Source of the DNA: JAGMES01 sp023128035
GTDB taxonomy: Bacteria; Bacillota; Halanaerobiia; DY22613
DNA length: 25,114 nucleotides
Direction: 5' to 3'
NCBI GenBank assembly: GCA_030627905.1
Contig: DAOVRZ010000091.1
Span: forward strand, 1 to 25,114
Below the pieces are notes generated by a model, which was not told the DNA's origin, made no database searches, and saw only the letters and a program-made list of their open reading frames with translations. Below are positions 1-8,179 of this stretch, piece after piece. Within the stretch, counting starts at the first letter, position 1; every line of letters begins with the position of its first letter. A program made the translations under genes and the position numbers.

Positions 1-93
1 ATTATTGAAAAAAGCAGTCGATTTACCATAAGTAAAATAATTAAATCGAAGCAAGCAGAACCCTTGGATTATGAGGATTGGCTCGCTTCTTAG
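1..93 (+). CDS. 3' end of an unidentified gene (partial)
   Basis: Frame 1 is open from the first base of the window to a TAG at 91-93, giving 30 residues that end in LDYEDWLAS. The stretch is rich in Lys and Ser and has no start codon here, so it can only be the C-terminus of a gene that begins outside the window. I do not recognise the family. The frame is short enough that it could be open by chance; the only support is its continuity to the window edge and the convergent layout with the next gene. Confidence 0.35.
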   Translation: MIEKSSRFTISKIIKSKQAEPLDYEDWLAS

Positions 94-120
94 GTGTATA
101 GAACTTTAGACTGTCCAGTC

Positions 121-669
121 TTAGTCATTTTCACATAATTGATATATTCCATTTTCTCGCTGAAAAATCTTTTCACCTACCATCTCTCTTCGTATTGTGC
201 AGAAGTCATCATGAAATTCAGTAATAATCAAATTCACTTCTTTTTCTGAATACACTCTGCCTTTTTCAAATTTTTTAGCAATCTCTTCAAGAATAATTCT
301 TCTTTTTTTACGCTGTACTGGGATGGCTTTTAATTTACCATATTCTAAAAATGCATCAAGGACTTTTTTTCGGTATTGTTCGACCCTGGCTTCCTGTACT
401 TTCTTTTCAATATCTTCAACATTAATTAATTCTTTTAAAGTCTTATCCAAAAGTTCTTTGCGAAGATGATATATAACATAATACTGTTCTTTTTCTGAAT
501 AAACAAAGCCTACATCTTCCAACTTTTTCAGATGAAAGGAGATAGTTGAAGCAGATAACTGTAACCTTTCTGCTAATAACTCGACATACAGGGGTTTTTC
601 CATCAAAGCGTTAATAATCAATAGTCTTGAACGATCAGCAAGAGCCTTAAAAAGTTTGATCGATTTCAA
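121..669 (-). CDS. ArsR-type winged-helix regulator with DUF2087 C-terminal domain
   Basis: A predicted cytoplasmic transcriptional regulator of about 182 residues. Residues ~5-75 form an ArsR-like winged helix (ALADRSRLLIINAL, then SASTISFHLKKLEDVGFV as the recognition region). Residues ~95-180 match the DUF2087 type (RKKRRIILEEIAKKF, later DFCTIRREMV). The ELCVCDL metal-binding motif of classical ArsR/SmtB proteins is absent, so metal sensing is not indicated. The start is taken as TTG at 669, because GGAGGGG lies about 6 bases upstream; that ribosome site is inside the last codons of the preceding gene, whose stop is 1 base away, so the two are probably translationally coupled. Targets are unknown; autoregulation of the pair is a guess. 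Confidence 0.85.
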   Translation of the reverse strand: MKSIKLFKALADRSRLLIINALMEKPLYVELLAERLQLSASTISFHLKKLEDVGFVYSEKEQYYVIYHLRKELLDKTLKELINVEDIEKKVQEARVEQYRKKVLDAFLEYGKLKAIPVQRKKRRIILEEIAKKFEKGRVYSEKEVNLIITEFHDDFCTIRREMVGEKIFQRENGIYQLCEND

Positions 670-670
670 A

Positions 671-1105
671 TTACTCCCCTCCAAAAATTCTTTGATAATG
701 TTCCTTAAAGATTTTCTTAACCTCTTCTGCCATATTTAACTTCTCCTGTTCTTTATGATAATCCTCTAATTTGCCAAACTCTTTATCTTTTAGAGCCTTC
801 TCTTTCCAGGGAGCAGAAATTTTCTCAAAAAAGCTCATATAAGCAGCGTATAATTGTTCATGCTTATTTTCATATTGTGCAATATGTTCTTTAAGATGTG
901 GAATTTTCAAGGCAACGTAGACATTCTGATAACTTGTATTGAACATCTTTTGAAAAATATCTACGACGTTACACTTGATCTTTCCAAGAATGAACTCATC
1001 CATACTGCCACCTTCTTTAGCTTTCAGTGCCTTTTGATTTAAATCCTTTATCACCTTATCCAAAGTTTCTAGATATTCTAGTTTGAGTTGTTCATTTTTT
1101 TTCAT
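671..1105 (-). CDS. Uncharacterised charged alpha-helical protein
   Basis: A 144-residue protein, very rich in Lys and Glu, with long predicted helices and no signal peptide or membrane segment. I do not recognise a named domain. It is the first gene of a two-gene unit with the ArsR/DUF2087 regulator, separated from that gene's start by a single base, so the two proteins are likely made together and may be functionally linked. The start is supported by GAGGAGGT 8 bases upstream of ATG, and by a near-consensus promoter at 1151-1179. It could be a small partner or target of the regulator; nothing in the sequence decides this. Confidence 0.75.
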   Translation of the reverse strand: MKKNEQLKLEYLETLDKVIKDLNQKALKAKEGGSMDEFILGKIKCNVVDIFQKMFNTSYQNVYVALKIPHLKEHIAQYENKHEQLYAAYMSFFEKISAPWKEKALKDKEFGKLEDYHKEQEKLNMAEEVKKIFKEHYQRIFGGE

Positions 1106-1150
1106 GATTATACCTCCTCAATAATTTTTATTTTGATATCTGTCAAATTA

Positions 1151-1179
1151 ATTATAACAATCGAAATAGATTTTGTCAA
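1151..1179 (-). promoter_or_regulatory. Sigma-A type promoter of the 144-aa protein/ArsR pair
   Basis: On the minus strand there is a TTGACA box (1174-1179), exactly 17 bases of spacer, and TATAAT (1151-1156), about 45 bases upstream of the ATG at 1105. The match to consensus is perfect in both boxes. The spacer carries a small dyad, AATC-N6-GATT, which could be part of an operator for the ArsR-type protein, but this is only suggestive. Confidence 0.8.
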
Positions 1180-1260
1180 TCTAATTTTATGGTTATAGAA
1201 ATATATTTATTGGTTAAATGCCGGTTTATGAAAGATAAAGATAGTTGAAAAATGTTCCTT

Positions 1261-1319
1261 AAAACATAAAAATCTCTCTGGAGGTTTATATGTTAAAACT
1301 TATAAGCTCAGAGAGATTT
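1261..1319 (-). terminator. Rho-independent terminator after the VOC gene
   Basis: AAATCTCTCTG (1270-1280) and CAGAGAGATTT (1309-1319) are perfect 11-base inverted repeats, and the loop can pair further (TTATA with TATAA). On the minus strand the hairpin is followed by TTTTTATGTTTT. It lies about 60 bases past the stop of the VOC gene and upstream of the next promoter, separating the two units. Confidence 0.75.
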
Positions 1320-1377
1320 GTTATCTATTTTCTATATATGCCATTAAACGCAACCTTGCACCTAACTGCAAAATTTA

Positions 1378-1752
1378 CTAATTTAACTTCTCTACCAATT
1401 CTAATCTTTCGCCATCAGGGCCAACGAAGAAAATAATCTTCATCTCTTCATTTACCTGTATTGGCTCATCATATAAGAACTCTACTTCCAATTTTTTGAG
1501 TCTTTTAACCTCGGCCTCAATGTCTTTTACTCGAAAAGCAATATGATCTATCGCTCCAACTTGACGAGTATTATATTCTCGATCTAGATACTGAACAAAT
1601 TCGATCACTTGTGTACCCGCTTTTACAAAAACTAGCTTAACCTTCTCATCTTTATGACTATACATATACTCACATCCCAAAGCTTGGGAATAAAATTCTA
1701 GTGAGCATTCGCAGTCTTTAACCACTAAACCGATATGTTCTACATCAAACAT
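1378..1752 (-). CDS. VOC-superfamily protein (glyoxalase/methylmalonyl-CoA epimerase-like)
   Basis: A 124-residue protein with two beta-alpha-beta-beta-beta modules. The four expected metal-ligand positions are all present: H6 (EHIGLVV), E51 (VIEFVQY), H70 (IDHIAFRV) and E118 (ERLELVE). This His-Glu-His-Glu pattern is that of glyoxalase I, methylmalonyl-CoA epimerase and related lyases, so it is probably an active metalloenzyme. Substrate is unknown. It lies downstream of the sugar-acid operon, beyond that operon's terminator at 1851-1883, so it may be expressed separately or by read-through; detoxification of methylglyoxal from triose metabolism would fit the neighbourhood but is a guess. 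The start has a good GAGGGGGG ribosome site. Confidence 0.85.
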   Translation of the reverse strand: MFDVEHIGLVVKDCECSLEFYSQALGCEYMYSHKDEKVKLVFVKAGTQVIEFVQYLDREYNTRQVGAIDHIAFRVKDIEAEVKRLKKLEVEFLYDEPIQVNEEMKIIFFVGPDGERLELVEKLN

Positions 1753-1850
1753 TTGATACCCCCCTCTATTTTAGCCACGGATAACGATTATTTTTCAACC
1801 ATCTTTTCATATTCAACCTAGAATTCAAAGAACCTTTATCTAAATAGAAC

Positions 1851-1883
1851 AAAGCCCAAGAAGTTTTTCTCTCCTTGAGCTTT
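1851..1883 (-). terminator. Terminator at the end of the sugar-acid operon
   Basis: AAAGCCCAAG (1851-1860) pairs with CTTGAGCTTT (1874-1883), ten pairs with one G-U. On the minus strand it is followed by GTTCTATTT. It begins 16 bases after the stop of the dehydrogenase gene, so it probably ends the long dgoD-to-dehydrogenase transcript. Confidence 0.7.
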
Positions 1884-1898
1884 TATTTGTATTGAATA

Positions 1899-2984
1899 TT
1901 AAAAGTTTTCTACACTAAGCTTATCAATCAACTTAATCGCTTCAACCACCATCTCTGGTGTTACTTCCATAGGCATATTTTTCATATCATTAGCATCACA
2001 TGCTACCTTAGCAACTTTCATTAGATCTTCTTCGGTAAGGTCAGCGATTTCTGAAAGCTTAATAGGTACACCACATTCTTTTGATAGTTTTATCTCTGTC
2101 AAAAGTTCATCTTCGCTACGATTTTCTAATGCAAGAAGACAAAGATTGCCAAAACCCACTAGTAGTCCATGTCCGGTATGATGAGCTGCTGGAATATTTG
2201 TAAAGCCAAAATATACTGAGTGGGATGCGGCTCCTCTGCATTTCTCTCCACCTAAGATAGATGACATACCAGCATATAGAATAATTGCATCAATTACATA
2301 CTCAAAGCTATCAGTAACTTCCTGCTTTTCAATAGCTTCTTTTGCCACTGGGCCAAACTCTTCAATAATCTCATAGCATATCTTTCCGTTAGTAATACCG
2401 CCGATTGTCCAACTTGTTCTCGGAATATTACTAGTAGTCGCTCTTAGTTCATACCATTTTGCTAATGTGTCACCCATACCTGCATAAAACCATTTTGTAG
2501 GTGCATTTACAATTATACTAGTATCAACAAATATACTAGTTGGGCAAGCGGAGTTTGGCGTATTCTCAACATAAACTCCCATATCATTGTGAATTATGGA
2601 AAGAGGTGTATATGCAGCACAAGTAGCAGCGATTGTCGGAACAGTAATACAAGGAATTTCACTCATATAAGCTGCAGCTTTTCCTGTATCTAAAGCTTTT
2701 CCACCACCTACTGTGATCAATAACTCAGCACCTTTTTCTTTGGCGATTTTGCTAATATTCTTGATGTTTTCCCAGGTAGTTTCACCACCATACCATTCAA
2801 CTCCAACAACTTCTATTCCTGCTTCATTTAAAATTTTTAAGAGCTGTTCTTTTACAGCATTTAAAGCTTTCTTACCTCCGATAACTAATACTTTTTCTGC
2901 TATATCTCTACTAAACTGACCGATACCTTGTAATACTCCTTCTCCTCTATTATACGCGGATGGAATTTTTACATTTACTACCAT
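1899..2984 (-). CDS. Iron-type alcohol dehydrogenase, glycerol dehydrogenase (GldA)-like
   Basis: A 361-residue member of the group III (iron-type) alcohol dehydrogenase family, normal length for GldA. The N-terminal half carries the NAD-binding GGGKALDTGK (residues 93-102); the metal ligands are visible at D172 (GMGDTLAKW), H255 (AASHSVYFG) and H272 (HHTGHGLLVGFGNL), matching Asp173, His256 and His274 of the Bacillus glycerol dehydrogenase. It is the last gene of the sugar-acid operon, 33 bases after the dehydratase, with a GGAGGT ribosome site. In this context it may reduce glyceraldehyde from the HpcH aldolase to glycerol, or act on a sugar acid; the substrate cannot be read from the sequence. 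Confidence 0.88.
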   Translation of the reverse strand: MVVNVKIPSAYNRGEGVLQGIGQFSRDIAEKVLVIGGKKALNAVKEQLLKILNEAGIEVVGVEWYGGETTWENIKNISKIAKEKGAELLITVGGGKALDTGKAAAYMSEIPCITVPTIAATCAAYTPLSIIHNDMGVYVENTPNSACPTSIFVDTSIIVNAPTKWFYAGMGDTLAKWYELRATTSNIPRTSWTIGGITNGKICYEIIEEFGPVAKEAIEKQEVTDSFEYVIDAIILYAGMSSILGGEKCRGAASHSVYFGFTNIPAAHHTGHGLLVGFGNLCLLALENRSEDELLTEIKLSKECGVPIKLSEIADLTEEDLMKVAKVACDANDMKNMPMEVTPEMVVEAIKLIDKLSVENF

Positions 2985-3017
2985 TATAGTACCTCCAATT
3001 TTAAAAATTCATTTCCA

Positions 3018-4742
3018 TCATTCTGGTAACTTTATATATGCACCGTCAATTGCAGATGCTGCAAATCGAGTATAAATGCCTAAAGTTCCTCTATTAAATC
3101 TGTGTTCAGGTTTTTTCCAATTTCTACGGCGTTCTTCTAAAATTATCTCAATTTCTTTTAATGATTTCTCTTCTCCAGCAATTCCAACAATATTTATGGA
3201 ACGGTTATCAATATTTATTTCTATCAAATCTCCGTCTTCAACTAATGCTATTGGGCCACCTTCAACTGCTTCCGGAGAAATATGACCAATCGCTGGGCCT
3301 CTTGTAGCGCCAGAAAAACGTCCATCAGTAATTAACGCGGTAGATTTCATAAGCTCAGGATCAGAAGCTATGGCTTCAGTTGTATAAAACAGTTCTGGCA
3401 TCCCTGATCCTTTTGGCCCTTCATAACGAATAATAATCACATCACCTGGTTTAATTTTTTTAGTAATAACCGCATCTAAACCTTCTTCTTCACTATCAAA
3501 AACTTTTGCCTTTCCTACAAAATTCCACATAGAAGGATCAACAGCAGAATGTTTTACTACAGCTCCCAAAGGAGCTAAGTTACCTTTTAAGATAGCAATT
3601 GCTCCAGCTGATTGAATAGGATTTTCTTTTTGTAAAATTACTTTTTCAGCTGCAGGCATACCTTCTGGTTTTTTATCCATATTCTTCAAATAACCAAATT
3701 CACCTAAATTAGCTAAATTTTCGCCTAAAGTTTTCCCAGTTACAGTCATGACATCGAGATGTAAAAACTCTTTAATCTCATTCATAATCTTAGGCACACC
3801 ACCAGCATACCAGAAATATTGAGTAAAATACTGTCCACTTGGTTTTACATTTGCAAGAAAGGGAATCTTACGATGGATTTCATCAAACTTGTCTGCATCA
3901 ATCTCTATTCCCAATTCATGTGCAATTGCTGGAATGTGTAATAAGGCATTGCTAGAACCTCCAATGGCTGCATGAACCATGATAGCATTTTCAAAAGCTT
4001 TTGGAGTTAGAATATCTTCTGGTGTAATTCCTAAATCGATTAACTTTAAAAGATATTCTGTTGAAACTTCTGCCATTTCTTCCAATATCGAGCTATTCGC
4101 TGGAATTAAAGCTGAGCCTGGTAAAGCTAAACCTAATGTTTCAGCAATTACCTGCATAGTTGATGCTGTCCCCATAAACTGGCAAGCACCACAAGTTGGA
4201 CATGCATTCTGTTGAAAATACTTAAATTCTTCTTCACTAATTTCTCCACGCTGAAGCTTCACGCTGTATGTTCCAACTTCTTCCAAAGTGAGTCCATTTG
4301 GGCCTGGAGCCATTGCACCACCTGGAATATGAATCACTGGTAAATTAATTCTCGCAGCAGACATCAAATGAGCTGGAACAGATTTATCACATGAAGATAT
4401 CAATAACATACCATCATATGGTGCTGCAAGAGCCTGAATTTCGACCATATTCGCAATCATTTCCCGGGAAACTAAAGAATAGTTCATCCCATCATGGCCT
4501 TGAGCAATTCCATCACAGATGTCAGAGACTGTTACAGGGGCTCCTTTACCATCATTTCCATCCACTGTCTCTACAGCAACCTTTACTAATCTATTTAAGT
4601 GAAAACTACCTGGATGTCCATATCCATAGGTGCTCCCGATCATAATCTGTTTTTTATCTAAATCTTCAATTCTCCAATCCATTCCCATCCGTAATGCATC
4701 AATTTCAGGGCCAATTTCTCTGATTCTTTGACTTCTTAACAT
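3018..4742 (-). CDS. IlvD/Edd-family dehydratase, probably a sugar-acid dehydratase
   Basis: A 574-residue Fe-S dehydratase of the family that includes dihydroxy-acid, 6-phosphogluconate, arabinonate and xylonate dehydratases. It would remove water from an aldonic acid to give a 2-keto-3-deoxy acid. Seen: SDICDGIAQGHDGM (73-86), SCDKSVPAHLM (117-127, with the Lys that is carbamylated in the family) and ACPTCGACQFMGTA (180-193). The position that holds the first cluster cysteine in IlvD (PCN-x-HL) reads GHPGSFHL, so that cysteine is absent. The start is ATG at 4742, with GAGGTG 6 bases upstream; an earlier in-frame ATG at 4790 falls inside a hairpin. Its place between an aldolase and a dehydrogenase in a galactonate operon argues for sugar acids rather than branched-chain amino acid synthesis. 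Confidence 0.88.
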   Translation of the reverse strand: MLRSQRIREIGPEIDALRMGMDWRIEDLDKKQIMIGSTYGYGHPGSFHLNRLVKVAVETVDGNDGKGAPVTVSDICDGIAQGHDGMNYSLVSREMIANMVEIQALAAPYDGMLLISSCDKSVPAHLMSAARINLPVIHIPGGAMAPGPNGLTLEEVGTYSVKLQRGEISEEEFKYFQQNACPTCGACQFMGTASTMQVIAETLGLALPGSALIPANSSILEEMAEVSTEYLLKLIDLGITPEDILTPKAFENAIMVHAAIGGSSNALLHIPAIAHELGIEIDADKFDEIHRKIPFLANVKPSGQYFTQYFWYAGGVPKIMNEIKEFLHLDVMTVTGKTLGENLANLGEFGYLKNMDKKPEGMPAAEKVILQKENPIQSAGAIAILKGNLAPLGAVVKHSAVDPSMWNFVGKAKVFDSEEEGLDAVITKKIKPGDVIIIRYEGPKGSGMPELFYTTEAIASDPELMKSTALITDGRFSGATRGPAIGHISPEAVEGGPIALVEDGDLIEINIDNRSINIVGIAGEEKSLKEIEIILEERRRNWKKPEHRFNRGTLGIYTRFAASAIDGAYIKLPE

Positions 4743-4780
4743 ATATAACACCTCTTCAGTAAAATGAGTAATATGAAAAC

Positions 4781-4813
4781 AAGCAATCACTCAAAGTTCA
4801 AATGTGATTGCTT
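4781..4813 (-). terminator. Intercistronic hairpin between aldolase and dehydratase
   Basis: AAGCAATCAC (4781-4790) and GTGATTGCTT (4804-4813) are perfect inverted repeats with a 13-base loop. On the minus strand the stem is followed by GTTTTCAT. It sits 13 bases after the aldolase stop and 38 bases before the dehydratase start, so it could be a partial terminator or a processing/stability element that lowers expression of the last two genes. Confidence 0.6.
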
Positions 4814-4826
4814 TTCAGTCCAAATT

Positions 4827-5585
4827 TTAAGCTAAATAATCTTTCACAATTTTTCTTGCTGCATCGGTAATGATACCCACATCCACAGAAATACTTATAT
4901 ATTTCACTCCAAGATCTCTATAAAAATGTGCTTTATCAACATTATCAGCAAATGTTCCGATCAAAACATTTGCTTTTGCTGCCTTTTCACAAACTTCTTT
5001 AATCTTTTCTACAACTAGCGGATGATCTACCTGACCTGGCAAGCCAAGGGAACTTGATAAATCATATGGGCCAATAAAAAGTACATCCAAGCCAGTGGTA
5101 AGAATCTCATCAAGATTTCTTATCCCTTCCATACCTTCTATGTGTCCAATTACCATTGTTTCTTCATTAGCACTAGCAAAATAATCCTTCTTATCTCTAG
5201 ATGAATAATCTGCTGCTCGAACATATCTACATAATCCACGCTCTCCTACAGGAGTAAATTTAGCAGATTTGACTAACTTTAAAGCTTCTTCTTTTGTGTT
5301 TATCTGGGGAACCTGAACACCTGCCGCTCCCATATCCAATGCTCTTTGAACAAGACCTTCTTCATTAGCATAAATACGGATAATAGGAGCAACTCCTCTT
5401 AACTCTGCCGCTCTGATCAAATTTTGGCAAGTTTCAAAAGAATTTGGACCATGTTCAATATCTAAAATGACATAATCAAAACCAGCCAATCCAAATATCT
5501 CAACAACAGCAGGATCTGCTAATTTCATAAACGTTCCTAAAACAGAATTTCCTGCAACCATTTTTTCCTTTAAATTATTTTTCAT
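4827..5585 (-). CDS. HpcH/HpaI-type class II aldolase
   Basis: A 252-residue metal-dependent pyruvate aldolase of the HpaI/GarL/YfaU group, which cleave 2-keto-3-deoxy (or 4-hydroxy-2-oxo) acids to pyruvate plus an aldehyde. Conserved residues are in place: H45 in DIEHG, R70 in IIRIY, E150 in GHIEG, D175 in IGPYDLS. The family is normally 250-265 residues. The start is the ATG at 5585: GAGGGA lies about 6 bases upstream and overlaps the stop of the GntR gene, 10 bases away, so translation is probably coupled. In this operon it would split 2-keto-3-deoxygalactonate or a related acid without prior phosphorylation. Exact substrate is inferred. Confidence 0.88.
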   Translation of the reverse strand: MKNNLKEKMVAGNSVLGTFMKLADPAVVEIFGLAGFDYVILDIEHGPNSFETCQNLIRAAELRGVAPIIRIYANEEGLVQRALDMGAAGVQVPQINTKEEALKLVKSAKFTPVGERGLCRYVRAADYSSRDKKDYFASANEETMVIGHIEGMEGIRNLDEILTTGLDVLFIGPYDLSSSLGLPGQVDHPLVVEKIKEVCEKAAKANVLIGTFADNVDKAHFYRDLGVKYISISVDVGIITDAARKIVKDYLA

Positions 5586-5595
5586 GATAATCCCT

Positions 5596-6309
5596 CTATT
5601 TCTCAAAAGCTTGTTTTTCAGAAATAACTTTATTGTGAATTTCATTTAATAAATTTTGTCTGGTAGAACAAAGATGTTTAATCATCAGCTCAGCTGCCAA
5701 TTCTTTATCCTTAACTTTAACAGCTTCTAAAATATCTTTATGATCTTTTGCAGAACTTTCTTTCCCTTTAGGAATTTCAACAATAATCTGACCCAATGTT
5801 TTAATCATATTAATTAAAACTACATTTTGAGTAGCCTCAAAAATTATGATATGAAATTTCTCATCAGGCTCTAAATATGGTTTACTCTCTTCAAGACGTT
5901 GAAGCATCTCTTCTACGCATTTTTCTAATTCTATTAATTGTTCTGGTGTTATCCTCTCTACTGCTAATTTAATTGCTTCTGGTTCTATGATTAGTCTTGT
6001 TTCCAATACGCTAAATCTGACATCTTCTAAATAAAAAGACATCAAATTTAAAGAGCTCAAACCTCGATCGTAGCTTTGTGAGATATAATAACCTTCTCCT
6101 GGATTTGACTCAATTAATCCTAAAACAGATAAGGATTTCAAAGCTTCACGTAATGACATTCTACTAGTACCAAACATCTCTGTCATTTTACGTTCGGAAG
6201 GTAGACGATCACCAGGTTTTAACTCTCCTTTCAAAACACTTTCTTTAATTTGTTCCATAATTTTTTCATAAATTAGAGGTTTCTTTAATTTTTCAAACAC
6301 CGAACTCAT
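5596..6309 (-). CDS. GntR-family regulator, FadR subfamily (FCD domain)
   Basis: A 237-residue DNA-binding regulator. Residues ~12-77 are the GntR winged helix (LKPGDRLPSERKMTEMFGTSRMSLREALKSL). Residues ~95-225 are an FCD ligand domain whose metal ligands are visible as D149, H153, H190 and H212; such domains bind carboxylic acids. It is encoded inside the operon it probably controls, directly after dctM, and resembles DgoR of E. coli in type and context. A matching operator candidate (TGGT-N3-ACCA) lies before dgoD at 10561-10571. Start choice is open: GGAAGG abuts the ATG at 6309, whereas a GTG three codons on (6300) has ideal 8-base spacing, so the mature protein may begin at VFEKLKK. Confidence 0.9.
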   Translation of the reverse strand: MSSVFEKLKKPLIYEKIMEQIKESVLKGELKPGDRLPSERKMTEMFGTSRMSLREALKSLSVLGLIESNPGEGYYISQSYDRGLSSLNLMSFYLEDVRFSVLETRLIIEPEAIKLAVERITPEQLIELEKCVEEMLQRLEESKPYLEPDEKFHIIIFEATQNVVLINMIKTLGQIIVEIPKGKESSAKDHKDILEAVKVKDKELAAELMIKHLCSTRQNLLNEIHNKVISEKQAFEK

Positions 6310-6325
6310 CCTTCCATCTGCTTCT

Positions 6326-7612
6326 CTAACCTAATAAATTAGGAATGAACAATACTAGTTGTGGGAACATAATTAACAACGCTAAAACTACTAATAAAGT
6401 TAATAGGAAGGGAATAATTGATTTAACTAATTGTTCCATCTTTATATCTGCAACACCGCAAGCAACATATAAAACTGTACCTACTGGCGGAGTAATCAAG
6501 CCTATCCCTAAGTTAATAGACATCAAAACTCCAAAATATACTGGATCAATTCCTACCGATTGTACAACAGGTAAAAGAATTGGAGCAAGAATCAGCATAG
6601 CAGGAGTTAAGTCCATAACAAATCCAACCAAAAATAGTAATACATTAGCAAGCAATAAGACTCCCAATGGAGATGTGGTAATAGATGTTAATAAATCAGC
6701 TAATTCGAAAGGCACCCGAGCAATAGTTAACAACCACGCTGTAACCATAGCCATACCACATAAGAATAATACTATTGCAGTAGTCCTTGCAGTATTTAAC
6801 ATAATTTGCGGGAGATCTTTAATTTTTACCTCTTTATACACAACTAAGCCTAAAATTAATGATACTAACGCGGCTATAACTCCTGCCTCAGTCGCAGTAA
6901 ATACTCCGCCAAGAATACCACCAACAACGATAAATGGAATAACTAATGCAAGCCAAGCACTTTTGAAAGTTTGCCAAACTCTTTTTATACTAAATTTTTG
7001 CTTTTCTACACCATCAAGAATACCATATCCATGTTTTTTACTTGTAAAATAGGTTGTGATCATTAACGCTACACCGACCATAATACCTGGAATAATACCA
7101 CCTAAGAACAAACGTGCAATCGAGGTATTTGTTATAATACCATATAAAATAAATGGTATACTAGGAGGAATAATAATTCCAATTACGGCAGATGAAGCAG
7201 TAATAGCAGCAGAATAATCAGCAGGAAATTTTTGTTCAATCATTGGTGGAACTAATAAACCACCAATTGCTGCAGTATCAGCGATAGCGGAACCAGATAT
7301 TCCACCAAAGAACATACTAGCAAGGATATTAACATGACCTAATCCTCCAGTAATATACCCAACTAGTGCATCAGCGAAATTTACTAATCTCTTGGCAATT
7401 CCTCCTCTATTCATGATCTCGCCTACAAACATAAAAAATGGGATTGCCAATAACGGAAAACTATTCATACCTGAAACCATTTTCTGTGCTAATACCATAA
7501 AAGGCATATCCATTGCTGACATAATCGCCAGATTTGATAAACCCAAACTAAAAGCTACAGGAATACCGAGTAAAACAAACAAAAATAATGTTCCTAAAAA
7601 AAGCCAGAGCAT
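6326..7612 (-). CDS. dctM: TRAP transporter large permease, DctM type
   Basis: A 428-residue, strongly hydrophobic membrane protein with about 12 membrane segments. It is the large, ion-coupled subunit of a tripartite TRAP importer for organic or sugar acids. The family signatures are visible: GIPVAFSLGLSNL near the N-terminus, SGMNSFPLLAIPFFMFVGEIMNRGGIAKRLV, GGISGSAIADTAAIG, and GLITPPVGTVLYVACGV near the C-terminus. Length is normal. It starts 20 bases after the DctQ stop with a GAGGGGTG ribosome site. Together with DctQ and DctP it forms the likely uptake system for the sugar acid processed by the neighbouring enzymes. Confidence 0.95.
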   Translation of the reverse strand: MLWLFLGTLFLFVLLGIPVAFSLGLSNLAIMSAMDMPFMVLAQKMVSGMNSFPLLAIPFFMFVGEIMNRGGIAKRLVNFADALVGYITGGLGHVNILASMFFGGISGSAIADTAAIGGLLVPPMIEQKFPADYSAAITASSAVIGIIIPPSIPFILYGIITNTSIARLFLGGIIPGIMVGVALMITTYFTSKKHGYGILDGVEKQKFSIKRVWQTFKSAWLALVIPFIVVGGILGGVFTATEAGVIAALVSLILGLVVYKEVKIKDLPQIMLNTARTTAIVLFLCGMAMVTAWLLTIARVPFELADLLTSITTSPLGVLLLANVLLFLVGFVMDLTPAMLILAPILLPVVQSVGIDPVYFGVLMSINLGIGLITPPVGTVLYVACGVADIKMEQLVKSIIPFLLTLLVVLALLIMFPQLVLFIPNLLG

Positions 7613-7632
7613 TGATATTCACCCCTCAACCT

Positions 7633-8112
7633 TTACTTTAATTCACTTATTAATTCTTGCACATGTTCGCTAATTTTACTAATATTTATTAAAACCATTA
7701 AAGCTGCACTGATTGGAACAATCATATAGATAGTTTTCATTGGTATATATAAAGCCGGAGAAACATTAGTCGCTGAAGTTGCTACATACCATCCATAGTA
7801 AGTTAAAAAAGAAACGACAATCAAAATTCCTAAATCACCTATCAATCTAAAGATAAGTTTAATCTTTTGTGATGGCATTTTTTCTACAATAAAATCTAAA
7901 CCGATATGTTCATTATCTACATAGGCTAGAACTGCTCCTAAGAAAGATATCCATATAAAAATAAAACGGGATAATTCATCTGCCCAACCTAACGAACTAT
8001 TTAATACATATCGACTAAATACATTCATTCCAACGATTAAAAACATCACAACAATCAAAATCAAAATAATTGCTTTATAGGCCAATCCCGCCGTCCTGAT
8101 GAAACCTTTCAT
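7633..8112 (-). CDS. dctQ: TRAP transporter small permease, DctQ type
   Basis: A 159-residue membrane protein with four segments (about 13-33, 46-66, 87-110 and 128-146). The DctQ hallmarks NVFSRYVL and WADELSRFIFIW (roughly residues 30-54) are present. It binds DctM to form the membrane part of the TRAP importer. It has a good AGGGGAG ribosome site and is separated from dctP by a 67-base gap containing a GC-rich hairpin, which probably sets the ratio of binding protein to permease. Confidence 0.93.
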   Translation of the reverse strand: MKGFIRTAGLAYKAIILILIVVMFLIVGMNVFSRYVLNSSLGWADELSRFIFIWISFLGAVLAYVDNEHIGLDFIVEKMPSQKIKLIFRLIGDLGILIVVSFLTYYGWYVATSATNVSPALYIPMKTIYMIVPISAALMVLINISKISEHVQELISELK

Positions 8113-8139
8113 TTTTCACTCCCCTTACTTAAGAAGATC

Positions 8140-8166
8140 CATGTAGAGGGTTTATGCCCTCCACAT
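8140..8166 (-). promoter_or_regulatory. Intercistronic stem-loop between dctP and dctQ
   Basis: CATGTAGAGGG (8140-8150) and CCCTCCACATG (8156-8166) form an 11-pair stem with one mismatch and a 6-base loop. No T-run follows on the minus strand, so it is not a classical terminator. The position, just after the binding-protein gene and before the permeases, suits an mRNA 3'-end stabiliser or partial attenuator. Confidence 0.6.
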
Positions 8167-8179
8167 GTTATATTACAAA

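Noticed and set aside
99..120. Small inverted repeat ACTG/CAGT after the ArsR gene
   Set aside because: The loop would be only two bases and no T-run follows, so it is not supported as a terminator.
6345..7052. Long plus-strand open frame of 235 codons
   Set aside because: It lies wholly within dctM on the opposite strand, has low-complexity Ile/Thr/Asn-rich translation, no family features and no ribosome site; dctM is clearly real.
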